Shown: positions 35,653 to 44,255 of the stretch, in pieces | Numbering within the stretch: position 1 is the stretch's first letter | How the letters are laid out: every line of letters begins with the position of its first letter | Assembly: GCF_000407545.1 (NCBI RefSeq) | Contig: NZ_ASWH01000001.1 | Location: 186,001 to 250,000, forward strand | Source: Enterococcus gilvus ATCC BAA-350 | Lineage (GTDB): Bacteria > Bacillota > Bacilli > Lactobacillales > Enterococcaceae | Length of the DNA stretch: 64,000 nt | Reading direction: 5' to 3' | Notes under the pieces: generated by a model | Told to the model about the DNA's origin: nothing | Databases searched by the model: none | Seen by the model: the letters and a program-made list of their open reading frames with translations, nothing else | Translations under genes and position numbers: made by a program

Positions 35653-35784
35653 AAGTTTTAGGGGAGTAGCAACATAGAGACCTCTCTATGCTTTTAGATC
35701 AACAACTAGTGCAAAGCGCGCTGGTCTAAAAGGTAATTTGCAAGACCTAAACAATAGTGGAAACTGTTGTTTAGGTCTTTTTTT
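35653..35784 (+). promoter_or_regulatory. yybP-ykoY manganese riboswitch with terminator
   Basis: Both invariant loops of the family are present: AGGGGAGTAGC (35660-35670) and GCAAGACC (35740-35747). Between them are hairpins CATAGAG/CTCTATG and CTTTTAGA/TCTAAAAG. The closing stem TTTTAGG/CCTAAA shares its 3' strand with the terminator stem AGACCTAAACAA/TTGTTTAGGTCT (35743-35778, then Ts to 35784), so ligand-stabilised folding should prevent termination: an ON switch for Mn2+. The next gene is kup, 384 bp downstream beyond repeat copies B and C. Confidence 0.85.
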
Positions 35785-35785
35785 G

Positions 35786-35941
35786 TCAGTTATGCTTTTT
35801 GCAGTATGCAACAATCAAGCTTATTTTGGTTTAAATAGAAAATAATCGTTTGTGCTGTTTAGCATAATGATATGCGTAATGAGAATTTGATTCACTTTTT
35901 GGTTTTTGAAAAAGTGCATTCATTAAAACGAATTAGCTGCG
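35786..35941 (+). repeat. structured intergenic element, copy B (pnp-kup gap)
   Basis: Begins directly after the riboswitch terminator T-tract. Outer stem TTATGCT (35790-35796) / AGCATAA (35861-35867), then ATATGCGTA and hairpin CACTTTTT/AAAAAGTG (35893-35916), then TTAGCTGC. Relative to copy A the pair G-C became T-A in the outer stem, and T-A became C-G in the hairpin. The distance between outer stem arms is the same within one base. Confidence 0.75.
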
Positions 35942-35978
35942 AGTGTGTATCAAAATATCGATGCAATTAGTGGAATCG

Positions 35979-36039
35979 TATGCGTACGAAAATAAAAGCA
36001 TTTTTCCCGATTTTGGAAAAATGGATTCATTGCAATTAG
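35979..36039 (+). repeat. partial third copy (C) of the intergenic element
   Basis: TATGCGTACGAAAAT and a hairpin CATTTTTCC/GGAAAAATG (35999-36023) followed by ATTCATT and AATTAG match the second half of copies A and B. The outer-stem half is not recognisable. The rest of the gap up to kup has no gene. Confidence 0.65.
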
Positions 36040-36167
36040 TAAAATCGATCCAAGGTGTCATGAATAAAAAAGTACGGGCGCTATCATCAGCATCGTGAAA
36101 CTTCCTAAGACTTTTTAAATAGAACTCACTACCGATTCAGCGAACGGCGATAACAGGAGCGTGTAAA

Positions 36168-38165
36168 ATGGAGAAAAAGAAAGATCATATGAAAAAGCTT
36201 TCGGCAGGAGGATTGCTGATTGCGCTAGGTGTCGTGTACGGCGACATCGGAACGAGTCCGTTGTATGTCATGAAGGCGATCTTAGAAGAAAATGGCGGAT
36301 TGAGCACAGTGACACAGGATTTTGTTTTGGGAACAGTCTCATTGGTTTTTTGGACTGTGATGCTCTTGACGACCGTCAAATATGTGCTGATCGCATTACG
36401 AGCAGATAATCATGGTGAAGGGGGAATTTTTTCTCTATACACCTTGGTTCGTAAGGGTGGAAAATATTTGATCATTCCTGCCATGATCGGTGGCGCAGCA
36501 TTGTTGGCCGATGGGGTACTGACACCTGCGGTAACTGTCACCACGGCGATTGAAGGATTGCGAGGCATCCCTGATTTTTATCAAAAATTTGGCAACAATC
36601 AAAACGTCATTGTCATCATCACACTGATCATTTTACTTTTTCTATTTTTGATCCAGCGTTTTGGTACAGATTTTGTCGGAAAAGCTTTTGGGCCGATCAT
36701 GTTTTTATGGTTCACATTTTTAGGGCTGATGGGTCTGTTGAATATTCCTTATGATTTTAGTGTCGTCAAAGCATTGAACCCGTATTATGCCGTTCACTTA
36801 TTGTTTAATCCAGATAATAAGATGGGGATTTTTATTTTAGGGAGCATCTTTCTAGCGACAACGGGTGCGGAAGCGTTGTATTCGGATATGGGGCATGTAG
36901 GGAAGAAAAATATTCATTTCAGTTGGCCGTATGTACTGCTTTGCTTGATGCTGAATTATGCAGGGCAAGCCGCGTGGATCTTGCACGCAAAAGGGAATGC
37001 TTCAATTGAAGCCATTGATAACTTGAATCCATTCTTTCAAATTTTACCAGATGGCTGGATGATCTTTGGGGTCGTTTTCGCGACGATTGCCGCGGTCATT
37101 GCTTCACAGGCCTTGATCTCGGGGTCCTTTACTCTTGTTTCAGAAGCTATCAAATTGAAGCTGTTGCCAAGAATGCGGATCATCTATCCTGGTAAAAGCA
37201 TTGGTCAGATGTATATTCCGGCCGTTAATATGATTCTATGGGGGGCCTGCTCGGTGATCGTGTTGACCTTCCGTACATCGACGCATATGGAGGCAGCATA
37301 TGGACTATCGATTACGGTAACGATGCTGATGACGACCTTCTTGCTGTATCATTACCTGCTGCAAAATGGAACCTCTAAAATTCTAGCAGGTTTGATGCTC
37401 GTATTTTTCGGAACGTTAGAAGGCTTCTTTTTCATCTCAAGTGTGACGAAATTCTTCCATGGCGGGTTTGTCGCCGTTGCGATGGCCTTATTGATCCTGA
37501 GTGTCATGTACATCTGGTATTGCAGCAATCGCGTGCAGGAAAAGGCCAGTCAGGATGTTCAATTTAAAGATTATTTGCCGCAATTACAAGAACTTCATGA
37601 CGATGATAAGATTCCTTATTACCAAACCAACGTAGTATTTTTGGTTCCGCGTTTGGAAGGGGACACGATACCGCAGCAATTTATCTATTCTATTTTGGAT
37701 AAACGCTTAAAACGGGCGAAAGTTTATTGGTTTGTAAATGTTGAAGTAACCGATGAACCTTATACAGAAGAGTATAGTGTGGATATGATGGGGACTGACT
37801 TTATTGTGAAGGTCAAACTTTACCTTGGCTTCCGTATCGCACAAGACGTCAATGTATACTTGCGCCAGATCATTCATGATTTGATGAAGCAAGGACGATT
37901 GCCTAAGCAGCCTCAGCATTATTCGTTGACTCCGGGCCGTCAGGTAGGGGACTTCCGATTTGTGATCATCAATGAAGAATTATCGAATATGACGAGAATC
38001 GATAAGTGGGATCGTCAAGTCATGCAAGCACGTTTAGCCATCAAGCGCCATACGGTAACACCGGAACGGTGGTTTGGAATTGAATACAGTGAGGTCACGT
38101 ATGAAACGGTGCCGCTGATTGTCGGCGAAACGAGAAAAACGTGGTTGAAAGAACGAAAACGTTAA
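36168..38165 (+). CDS. kup: KUP-family potassium uptake transporter
   Basis: A 665-residue potassium/proton symporter. The N-terminal LGVVYGDIGTSPLYVMK signature is intact, about 12 membrane helices follow to residue 450 or so, and a cytosolic C-terminal domain completes the protein. AGGAGCGTG precedes the ATG. Upstream is a 569-bp gap with a manganese riboswitch and two repeat copies. KUP proteins in related organisms are regulated by c-di-AMP, but no ydaO-type riboswitch is recognisable here. Confidence 0.93.
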   Translation: MEKKKDHMKKLSAGGLLIALGVVYGDIGTSPLYVMKAILEENGGLSTVTQDFVLGTVSLVFWTVMLLTTVKYVLIALRADNHGEGGIFSLYTLVRKGGKYLIIPAMIGGAALLADGVLTPAVTVTTAIEGLRGIPDFYQKFGNNQNVIVIITLIILLFLFLIQRFGTDFVGKAFGPIMFLWFTFLGLMGLLNIPYDFSVVKALNPYYAVHLLFNPDNKMGIFILGSIFLATTGAEALYSDMGHVGKKNIHFSWPYVLLCLMLNYAGQAAWILHAKGNASIEAIDNLNPFFQILPDGWMIFGVVFATIAAVIASQALISGSFTLVSEAIKLKLLPRMRIIYPGKSIGQMYIPAVNMILWGACSVIVLTFRTSTHMEAAYGLSITVTMLMTTFLLYHYLLQNGTSKILAGLMLVFFGTLEGFFFISSVTKFFHGGFVAVAMALLILSVMYIWYCSNRVQEKASQDVQFKDYLPQLQELHDDDKIPYYQTNVVFLVPRLEGDTIPQQFIYSILDKRLKRAKVYWFVNVEVTDEPYTEEYSVDMMGTDFIVKVKLYLGFRIAQDVNVYLRQIIHDLMKQGRLPKQPQHYSLTPGRQVGDFRFVIINEELSNMTRIDKWDRQVMQARLAIKRHTVTPERWFGIEYSEVTYETVPLIVGETRKTWLKERKR

Positions 38166-38204
38166 AAAGTGCACTCGTTTTTTCAAAAAATTAATTTTTA
38201 ACAC

Positions 38205-38246
38205 GAGCTTTTGGCGGAAAGAATTGCCAAAAGCTCTTTTCTTTTT
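38205..38246 (+). terminator. rho-independent terminator after kup
   Basis: GAGCTTTTGGC and GCCAAAAGCTC form a perfect 11-bp stem followed by a T-rich run. Confidence 0.92.
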
Positions 38247-38299
38247 ATTTGAATTAAGTTAAATTAAGGTTAAAAAAGAATGAAGGCGAGGGTTGCGAG

Positions 38300-38833
38300 A
38301 TGGAAATGACGATTTCAGGTTTGCGTGAAAAACTGGTGAACACCGATGAGGAGCAGCTTAGAGAATTGATTTGCCAGTTGTATAAGCATTCGGAGGTTTC
38401 GCAACAGATGATCGATTCCCGATTTTTAGGGGATGATTATGGGGTGCGTATCGCACAGGAGATGAAGCAGAAGCTGGATCAAGCGTTTTTTCCCCATGAA
38501 AAAATTGATCTTTCTCTGGCGAATGCAAAAGAACTGCTGCGGTTGTTTCGTAAAAGGTGTCAAAACCAGCGTGCATTGATTGACGTGGAATTATATTATG
38601 TGGAATGCGGATTGGATTTTATGGACATGTTTGGAGCAGGCGATGGGGAGAACAAAAATCTCTTGCTAGTAAATTATGCTTCGGCAGTGGCTCGGATCTT
38701 GGAAGATGAGTCACATATTTATTTCCATATGTATTTTTCAAGGTGCGGTCAGATCATTCAAGCAACCAAAGAATTCACACCAGAATTTGTGCGGAATATG
38801 ACGGCTGTGTACCAGCAACTAGCAAAAGAGTGA
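38300..38833 (+). CDS. hypothetical protein, possibly DUF6155-like
   Basis: A 177-residue soluble, mostly alpha-helical protein without signal or membrane segments. The N-terminus (LREKLVNTDEEQLRELICQLYKHSEVSQQMIDSRF) resembles small regulatory helical proteins annotated as DUF6155; this is a memory-based resemblance, not a proven match. GCGAGG lies before the ATG at a distance of about nine bases. It is a single gene between terminators and convergent with the MATE gene. No function is proposed. Confidence 0.6.
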   Translation: MEMTISGLREKLVNTDEEQLRELICQLYKHSEVSQQMIDSRFLGDDYGVRIAQEMKQKLDQAFFPHEKIDLSLANAKELLRLFRKRCQNQRALIDVELYYVECGLDFMDMFGAGDGENKNLLLVNYASAVARILEDESHIYFHMYFSRCGQIIQATKEFTPEFVRNMTAVYQQLAKE

Positions 38834-38852
38834 GGCTTACGCCTCACTCTTT
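38825..38852. terminator. bidirectional terminator between the hypothetical gene and MATE gene
   Basis: AAAGAGTGAGGC pairs perfectly with GCCTCACTCTTT across a TTAC loop, covering the ends of both convergent genes. Confidence 0.88.
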
Positions 38853-40216
38853 ATTTGTGGTTGCAACGGTTCTTGGTGGTATTCTTGATCCAAATTTTTT
38901 AGATTGCGCATTGCTTTAAAATAAGAAGTCAATAGAACGGCGGTTGAACCGATCCAGGCAAGCGGTGAAGCAAATGCAGCACCTGCGAAACCAAAGGAAT
39001 GGGTCAAAATCACCGCGGCAAAGGAACGCATAACGAGCTCCATGATCCCGGCGAATGTCGGGATTTTTGCTTGTCCTAATCCTTGCAAGGTATAGCGTAA
39101 AATAAATAAGATCGCTAATACCCAATACAGCGCGCCGTTGATATTAAAATAGGTTTGCGCCAGTTCAAAGACACGGGTTTCACTAGGATTAACAAATAAT
39201 GCGACAAAATATTTCCCGCAAGTGATAACCAAGAGGCCTGCAAAGAGGCTAAAGGCACCACTCATGATCAAACATTGTTTGACACCTTTTAAAATTCGAC
39301 CATATTCTTTCGCTCCGAGATTTTGAGCAGTAAATGTCGCCATGGTGATTCCAAAAGACATCATAGGCAAGATAGCAAATTGATCAATCCGGGCAGCCGT
39401 TGTTTGGGCAGCCACGACATCTGTTCCCAATGTATTCAATGCGGATTGTAAGATGACCGCTCCGATCGCGATAATCGATGATTGGAAGCCCATAGGCAGC
39501 GCAGCATTCAAATGAACACGCAATTCTTCTTTATCAAAAGTAAAACTTTTTCGATTTACTTGCAGCATGGGAATCTTTCTGCGAATAAACCAAATACACA
39601 TCAAACTAGCTGAGATTTGCGCGATGACTGTAGCAAATCCGGCTCCTGCAACGCCCATGTGGAAGTAGATGATGAAAACCAGGTCCAATACCACATTGAT
39701 GACCACCGCAAACGCTAAAAAGAAAAGGGGTGTTCGACTATCCCCCAATGCCCGCACCATATTGGATAAAAGGTTGAAGGCCATGGAAGCAAAGATCCCA
39801 CCTAAAATAACGGAAATGAATTCTTGCGCTTGGTCGAGAAGCTCAGGAGGTGTTTGCATTAAAAGTAGTAAAGGACGTAAAAACACTAAGCTCAAAACGG
39901 TTAATACAACACTCACACCGAGGCTGATAAGGATCGACATAGCAAAACTTTTACGCACGCCTTGTGCGTCCTTGGCACCAAAGCGTTGCGCTGTGATAAT
40001 CGACAATCCTGCAGTTAGACCTTGAGCAAAACCGATGATTAAAAAACTGACGCTGCTAGTGGCACCCACAGCAGCCAAAGCATCTTTTCCTAACGTTTGA
40101 CCAACGACGACCATATCTACCATACTGTAAAATTGCTGAAATACATTTCCTACAAACAAAGGCAAGGCGAATAAAATAATCAGCTTTGCCGGATTTCCAT
40201 GAGTCAACTCTTTCAT
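38837..40216 (-). CDS. MATE-family multidrug/cation antiporter
   Basis: A 459-residue membrane protein with 12 predicted helices in two similar halves. The N-terminus MKELTHGNPAKLIILFALPLFVGNVFQQFYSMVDMVVVGQTLG is characteristic of the family (DinF/NorM-like branch common in Firmicutes). The frame extends 96 bases upstream without a ribosome binding site; GCGGGA, weak, precedes the ATG at 40216. Substrates cannot be predicted. Confidence 0.9.
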   Translation of the reverse strand: MKELTHGNPAKLIILFALPLFVGNVFQQFYSMVDMVVVGQTLGKDALAAVGATSSVSFLIIGFAQGLTAGLSIITAQRFGAKDAQGVRKSFAMSILISLGVSVVLTVLSLVFLRPLLLLMQTPPELLDQAQEFISVILGGIFASMAFNLLSNMVRALGDSRTPLFFLAFAVVINVVLDLVFIIYFHMGVAGAGFATVIAQISASLMCIWFIRRKIPMLQVNRKSFTFDKEELRVHLNAALPMGFQSSIIAIGAVILQSALNTLGTDVVAAQTTAARIDQFAILPMMSFGITMATFTAQNLGAKEYGRILKGVKQCLIMSGAFSLFAGLLVITCGKYFVALFVNPSETRVFELAQTYFNINGALYWVLAILFILRYTLQGLGQAKIPTFAGIMELVMRSFAAVILTHSFGFAGAAFASPLAWIGSTAVLLTSYFKAMRNLKNLDQEYHQEPLQPQIKSEA

Positions 40217-40300
40217 CTTTTTCCCGCTTTCTAATAAAATTTTCTGATTGATATTACCACAAAATTTTCTGAAAGCAAGGGTCTCGCGTAAAAAGTTAAG

Positions 40301-40331
40301 AAAAAAAGGCAACCCTTAAGAAAGGCTGCCT
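40301..40331 (-). terminator. rho-independent terminator after the DUF960 gene
   Basis: Minus strand AGGCAGCC and GGGTTGCCT form a stem with one mismatch, then seven Ts. Confidence 0.85.
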
Positions 40332-40337
40332 ACTAAT

Positions 40338-40661
40338 TTAACGTTGACGAATTTCATTTGGTAATAAAATCGTTTGACGGCTTCCGTCATCATATGCATA
40401 GACTTCTTGTGGAAAGTCCGATGAATAGCCAAACGGTAAGTCGATCCCCATCTCAACTTCACTGCCCTCTTGTGAGAAGTACATCGTGACACGCCCCTCA
40501 TTGTTAAGAAGATCGAAACTTAAGATATTGTCTAATGGAATTAATCCCTTTAAATCTAAGTCAATGATATACCAGATACTATCAATCAGCTCGCCTGGCA
40601 AGCTGGACACCACACCGACAGAGGCGTAACGACTTTTTTTAGAATCAAATGTTTCAAACAT
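40338..40661 (-). CDS. DUF960 family protein
   Basis: A 107-residue soluble protein starting MFETFDSKKSRYASVGVVSSLPGELIDSIWYIID, typical of DUF960, a small family of unknown function in enterococci, streptococci and staphylococci. The frame opens 27 bases earlier, but AAAGGAGG is positioned for the ATG at 40661. It is a single gene with its own terminator. No catalytic motif is visible. Confidence 0.8.
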   Translation of the reverse strand: MFETFDSKKSRYASVGVVSSLPGELIDSIWYIIDLDLKGLIPLDNILSFDLLNNEGRVTMYFSQEGSEVEMGIDLPFGYSSDFPQEVYAYDDGSRQTILLPNEIRQR

Positions 40662-40837
40662 AGATTTTCCTCCTTTAGTTGGAATCACTTACTTAAAGTA
40701 CAAATAAGCTTTGTAGTGACTTATTGTAATTCTTTTTAGAGAAAAAAACCACTCATAGTGCTTGATGTATAAGAAAAAGTAAAAGTATCACGTATCTAAA
40801 AAACAAACCATCCTCATTTAAAAAGGGAGAAGTCGTT

Positions 40838-40871
40838 AAAAAAAGGCGTGCCGATAAACCATCGGCACACC
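40838..40871 (-). terminator. rho-independent terminator after the L25 gene
   Basis: Minus strand GGTGTGCCGAT and ATCGGCACGCC, one wobble pair, then seven Ts. Confidence 0.9.
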
Positions 40872-40882
40872 CAGTTAATGGA

Positions 40883-41500
40883 TTATTCTTCTGTTGATTC
40901 ACCAATAACTTCTGGTTCAGCGCCTTCAGCAACTTCTTCTTCTTCAGGAAGTTCTTGGGCTTCTTGGATCGCTGCGATTTGTTCTTCTGCATCTGTTACG
41001 ATGGTGTAGTCCGCATTTTTAGGTAGGTCACCTACTGAAATGGATTGACCGATTTCTAATCCAGAGATATCTACTTCGATGCCTTCTGGTAATTTTTCTG
41101 GTGTTGCAGATACAGTAGCTGTATAAAGTGTTTGTGTTAAAACGCCGCCTGCTTTCACACCAGCAGCTTCACCAACAAGTGTTACTTCTGTTTCAGCTTC
41201 TGTTTCTTCTGTTAAGTTTACGGATAATAATTCAACGTGTGTTAAATCATGTGTAAAGGTGTCTACTTGCGTTTCACGTAATAAGGTATTAACCTTTTTT
41301 CCGCCAAGTTCAATTGCAAATACAGTGTTTGCGCCATTTTCACGCAATAATTTAGAAAATTCACGTTCGTCGATTGAGATCGTTGTGCTTTCTACTTTGT
41401 ATCCGTTGACGACTGCTGGGATTTTTCCTTCGTGACGCAATTTGTTGCGTAGGGAACGGGGACGAGTTGCTCTTTCTTCTACTTTCAATGATACTGCCAT
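40883..41500 (-). CDS. rplY: 50S ribosomal protein bL25 / general stress protein Ctc
   Basis: A 205-residue two-domain (TL5/Ctc) form of L25. The N-terminal 5S rRNA-binding domain (RPRSLRNKLRHEGKIPAVVNGY) is followed by a beta-rich domain from about 95 and an acidic tail (PEEEEVAEGAEPE). AAGGAGG lies nine bases before the ATG at 41500; a TTG start two codons earlier is less likely. In Bacillus, ctc is a SigB stress gene; enterococci lack SigB, and no such promoter is seen. Confidence 0.93.
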   Translation of the reverse strand: MAVSLKVEERATRPRSLRNKLRHEGKIPAVVNGYKVESTTISIDEREFSKLLRENGANTVFAIELGGKKVNTLLRETQVDTFTHDLTHVELLSVNLTEETEAETEVTLVGEAAGVKAGGVLTQTLYTATVSATPEKLPEGIEVDISGLEIGQSISVGDLPKNADYTIVTDAEEQIAAIQEAQELPEEEEVAEGAEPEVIGESTEE

Positions 41501-41853
41501 AACCAAATTCCTCCTTAAAATGTGACTGTCTGTGGTTGTTCAGACAGATTTTATTTAAGTGATAGGTTATTCTCAGCACAATGGCTTTGCGAAAACGCAA
41601 AAAGACAGTCGAATACACAACTGTCCAAAAAAAGTCTGAGTTCAACTTTCTCTACCAGGTCATAACGCTGTGTATGAGAAACCTTTGACACAAGAGTGTC
41701 GATTCACTTAATATACGAATTTTCTAACTCATATATTAAAAGTGTAGGACTCCTTCAGACAAATTGCAAGGAAAAACGCTTTTGTATTTAAGCAAAAAGC
41801 ATCAAATGATTTTTATAAAATGAAAACAAAGAGCTCGAACAGCTTTGGAGAGT
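41501..41853. other. intergenic region between the L25 and RsuA-like genes
   Basis: No gene seen. On the minus strand, the L25 leader has a CTGTCTG/CAGACAG hairpin (41525-41548) and an attenuator-like GACAGT/ACTGTC stem followed by TTTTT (about 41601-41629). A plus-strand TTGACA at about 41684 with TAATAT 18 bases on could be another promoter. Confidence 0.4.
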
Positions 41854-41881
41854 TTGTCTTTTAATGGAATTTCGGTATAAT
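41854..41881 (+). promoter_or_regulatory. promoter of the RsuA-like gene
   Basis: TTGTCT, 16 bases, consensus TATAAT, 29 bp before the start codon. Confidence 0.65.
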
Positions 41882-41910
41882 AAATCCGATAGATTTGAGG
41901 GAGCAAAGAC

Positions 41911-42627
41911 ATGCGATTGGACAAAGTGATCGAACAGCAATTGAAAACAACACGCAAAGAGATGAAGCGTTTGTTTCTAATGAAAAAAGTGTTTATTGAT
42001 GGCAGCGTTGAGCGCAATCCTCAGCGTAATGTGGATAGTCAGCTCCATGATATTCAAGTAGACGGACAAAGCGTACAAACAACTCACGTCTATTATTTGC
42101 TGAATAAGCCTGCGGGTGTTGTGACAGCAAAGAAAGACGACCAATTTCAAACAGCTACAGAATTAATAGCAGAAAAAGAACGACCAGAGAATCTTTATCC
42201 AGTAGGACGCTTAGATCGGGATACGACAGGATTGTTGCTTTTGACCAACAATGGTCAATTGGGTTACGACCTTTTGCAGCCAGGAGCAAAGGTTGAAAAA
42301 ATCTATCGTGCTAGAGTGAACGAACGGGTGACCTCAGAAGATGTCGAAGCATTTGAAGCCGGGATTGTCTTTCATGGCGCCATTCGCTGCCAGCCTGCAA
42401 AACTGACGATTCTACAATCTGAACCAGGAAATTCGGAAGTAGAATTAACAATAAAAGAAGGGAAATTCCATCAGGTTAAAAAAATGTTTTTGGCCCGTGG
42501 GAAAAAAGTAACGCGTTTAGAGCGTCTTTCTATGGGACCCTTGCGATTGCCAGAAGAACTGCCAGTAGGAAGCTATCGTTCGCTAACATTGGATGAATTG
42601 AAGCAATTAAAAATATACTTTAGATAG
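41911..42627 (+). CDS. rsuA: RsuA-family rRNA pseudouridine synthase
   Basis: A 238-residue enzyme that should make pseudouridine 516 in 16S rRNA. An N-terminal S4 RNA-binding domain (MRLDKVIEQQLKTTRKEMKRLFLMKKVFIDG) precedes the catalytic domain with YPVGRLDRDTTGLLLLTNNG, containing the catalytic Asp, and EGKFHQVKKMF. GAGGGAG precedes the ATG. It likely forms an operon with the HAD phosphatase 11 bp downstream. Assignment to RsuA rather than RluB/E rests on length and S4 layout. Confidence 0.88.
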   Translation: MRLDKVIEQQLKTTRKEMKRLFLMKKVFIDGSVERNPQRNVDSQLHDIQVDGQSVQTTHVYYLLNKPAGVVTAKKDDQFQTATELIAEKERPENLYPVGRLDRDTTGLLLLTNNGQLGYDLLQPGAKVEKIYRARVNERVTSEDVEAFEAGIVFHGAIRCQPAKLTILQSEPGNSEVELTIKEGKFHQVKKMFLARGKKVTRLERLSMGPLRLPEELPVGSYRSLTLDELKQLKIYFR

Positions 42628-42638
42628 AAGGTTTGAAG

Positions 42639-43325
42639 ATGAGCTATGAAACGATTTTATTTGATATTGATGATACGCTGTTAGACTTTAAAGCAGCAGA
42701 AGAACAAGCGTTACTATGGTTGTTTCAAGATATGGATATTGAACCGACGTTGGCTGTGAAAGAAAAGTACAAAAAAATGAACCAAGGATTTTGGCGGGAT
42801 CACGAAGCGGGCATACTCTCTCGACAAGAATTACTGGACAATCGTTTTCGTCTGTTTTTCGAAATGTATGAGCGTGATGTGGATGGTCCGAAAACAGAGG
42901 CACGGTACCGGCATTATTTGAATCAAGGCTATCAATTGATGACGAACAGCTTGGAAGTTGTCGATACGTTGAGTCAGAAAAAGGATCTTTACGTCGTAAC
43001 GAATGGTGTTTCCGTGACGCAGCATCAACGGCTGGAGAAATCCGGACTGGCACCTTACTTCAAAAAATTCTTTATCTCAGAAGAAATGGGTGTTCATAAA
43101 CCTATGAGAGAATTTTTTGATATTGTTTTTTCTGAGATCCCACGCTTGGATAAAGAGAAAACAGTGATTGTCGGCGACTCCTTGACCTCAGATATTTTGG
43201 GAGGAAAGACAGCGGGCATTGATACCATTTGGATGAACCCTCAAGAAAAAGAGGCAGATGCTGTCCAACCGACGTATCAGATCAAAAAATTAACCGATCT
43301 CTACCAGATTTTAGAAGAATTTTAG
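42639..43325 (+). CDS. HAD-family pyrimidine 5'-nucleotidase (YjjG/YfnB type)
   Basis: A 228-residue haloacid dehalogenase phosphatase. Motif I FDIDDTLLDF (catalytic Asp9 and Asp11), motif II VVTNG, motif III Lys in HKPMREFF, and motif IV GDSLTSDILGGKTAGIDTIWMNP are intact. The last motif and size suggest the YjjG/YfnB group, which cleans up noncanonical pyrimidine nucleotides; udk, a pyrimidine nucleoside kinase, follows. AGAAGG is spaced for the ATG at 42639; a TTG two codons earlier is possible. Confidence 0.85.
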   Translation: MSYETILFDIDDTLLDFKAAEEQALLWLFQDMDIEPTLAVKEKYKKMNQGFWRDHEAGILSRQELLDNRFRLFFEMYERDVDGPKTEARYRHYLNQGYQLMTNSLEVVDTLSQKKDLYVVTNGVSVTQHQRLEKSGLAPYFKKFFISEEMGVHKPMREFFDIVFSEIPRLDKEKTVIVGDSLTSDILGGKTAGIDTIWMNPQEKEADAVQPTYQIKKLTDLYQILEEF

Positions 43326-43395
43326 GATTTTGATAGCAATTTGACAATGTTTCGCTATAATAGGACTAATGAAAAACGAAAGAGGTTTTATTTGC

Positions 43396-44022
43396 ATGAA
43401 AAACAAGCCGATCATTATTGGCGTAACGGGCGGTTCAGGAAGTGGAAAAACGAGCGTCAGCCGTGCGATTTTCAATCGATTTCCTGATCATTCGATTATG
43501 ATGTTGGAGCACGATTCTTACTATAAAGATCAAAGCGGGATCAGCTTTGAAGAACGATTAGAAACAAATTACGATCATCCTTTTGCGTTTGATACGGATT
43601 TATTGATCGAGCATCTAAAAGAATTGACGAACTATCAATCGGTGGAAGTGCCGATTTATGATTATGTCGCTCATACACGCAGTGACGAAGTTTATGTGCA
43701 AGAGCCGAAAGAAGTAATTATTTTGGAAGGGATTCTGATTTTAGAGGACGAGCGTCTGCGGGACATGATGGATATTAAAATCTATGTAGATACAGATGAC
43801 GATATTCGGATCATTCGTCGAATCAAACGCGATATGAACGAGCGTGGTCGGACACTGGAATCTGTCATAGAACAATATCTGACAGTGGTGAAGCCAATGT
43901 ACCATCAGTTTATCGAGCCAACCAAGCGTTATGCAGATATCATCGTGCCTGAAGGCGGAGAGAATCATGTAGCGATCGATTTGATTGCGACCAAAGTAGC
44001 TAGTTTCTTGAATCACGACTAA
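43396..44022 (+). CDS. udk: uridine kinase
   Basis: A 208-residue uridine/cytidine kinase of nucleotide salvage. The P-loop GGSGSGKT at 11-18, [27 protein letters not shown] and [21 protein letters not shown] are typical. The frame opens at an ATG at 43369, but a TATAAT at 43356-43361 would place transcription start there, and the ATG at 43396 yields the normal N-terminus [19 protein letters not shown] precedes it at about 11 bases. A very strong terminator begins at the stop codon. Confidence 0.93.
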   Translation: MKNKPIIIGVTGGSGSGKTSVSRAIFNRFPDHSIMMLEHDSYYKDQSGISFEERLETNYDHPFAFDTDLLIEHLKELTNYQSVEVPIYDYVAHTRSDEVYVQEPKEVIILEGILILEDERLRDMMDIKIYVDTDDDIRIIRRIKRDMNERGRTLESVIEQYLTVVKPMYHQFIEPTKRYADIIVPEGGENHVAIDLIATKVASFLNHD

Positions 44023-44066
44023 AAAAAGCACGACAGAAATGGTTAAATTTCTGTCGTGCTTTTTTT
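44021..44066. terminator. terminator between udk and tRNA-Leu
   Basis: AAAAAAAGCACGACAGAAAT pairs with ATTTCTGTCGTGC and seven Ts, a perfect stem of about 13 bp plus A-T pairs. Symmetric tracts also serve the minus-strand tRNA, whose end is three bases away. Confidence 0.95.
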
Positions 44067-44068
44067 GA

Positions 44069-44152
44069 TGCGGCCGAGAAGACTCGAACTTCCACGGTAT
44101 TGCTACCACTAGCGCCTGAAGCTAGCGCGTCTGCCAATTCCGCCACGACCGC
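44069..44152 (-). tRNA. tRNA-Leu (anticodon CAG)
   Basis: An 84-nt class II tRNA on the minus strand. Acceptor GCGGTCG/CGGCCGC with discriminator A; anticodon stem CTAGC/GCTAG with loop TTCAGGC giving CAG; a long variable arm (TGGTAGCAATACCG); T arm with GTTCGAGTC. The 3' CCA is not encoded (the genome reads TCA). It stands alone. Confidence 0.95.
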
Positions 44153-44217
44153 AAAAGAAGTACTTTTCTATTTTAGCATAAAAAAATAGTTATGACAGAA
44201 AAGATGGTGCAAATAAT

Positions 44218-44248
44218 AAAAAAATCCCGGTTCAGAAACGAACCGGGA
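44218..44248 (-). terminator. rho-independent terminator after gpmA
   Basis: Minus strand TCCCGGTTC and GAACCGGGA, perfect nine-bp stem, then seven Ts. Confidence 0.93.
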
Positions 44249-44255
44249 ACAAATA

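Noticed and set aside
36168..38165. c-di-AMP (ydaO) riboswitch before kup
   Set aside because: The only recognisable aptamer upstream has yybP-ykoY loops; the ydaO conserved blocks were not found.
43369..43395. Longer N-terminus for udk starting at 43369
   Set aside because: A TATAAT at 43356-43361 would put transcription start at this ATG, and the extension is not found in the family.
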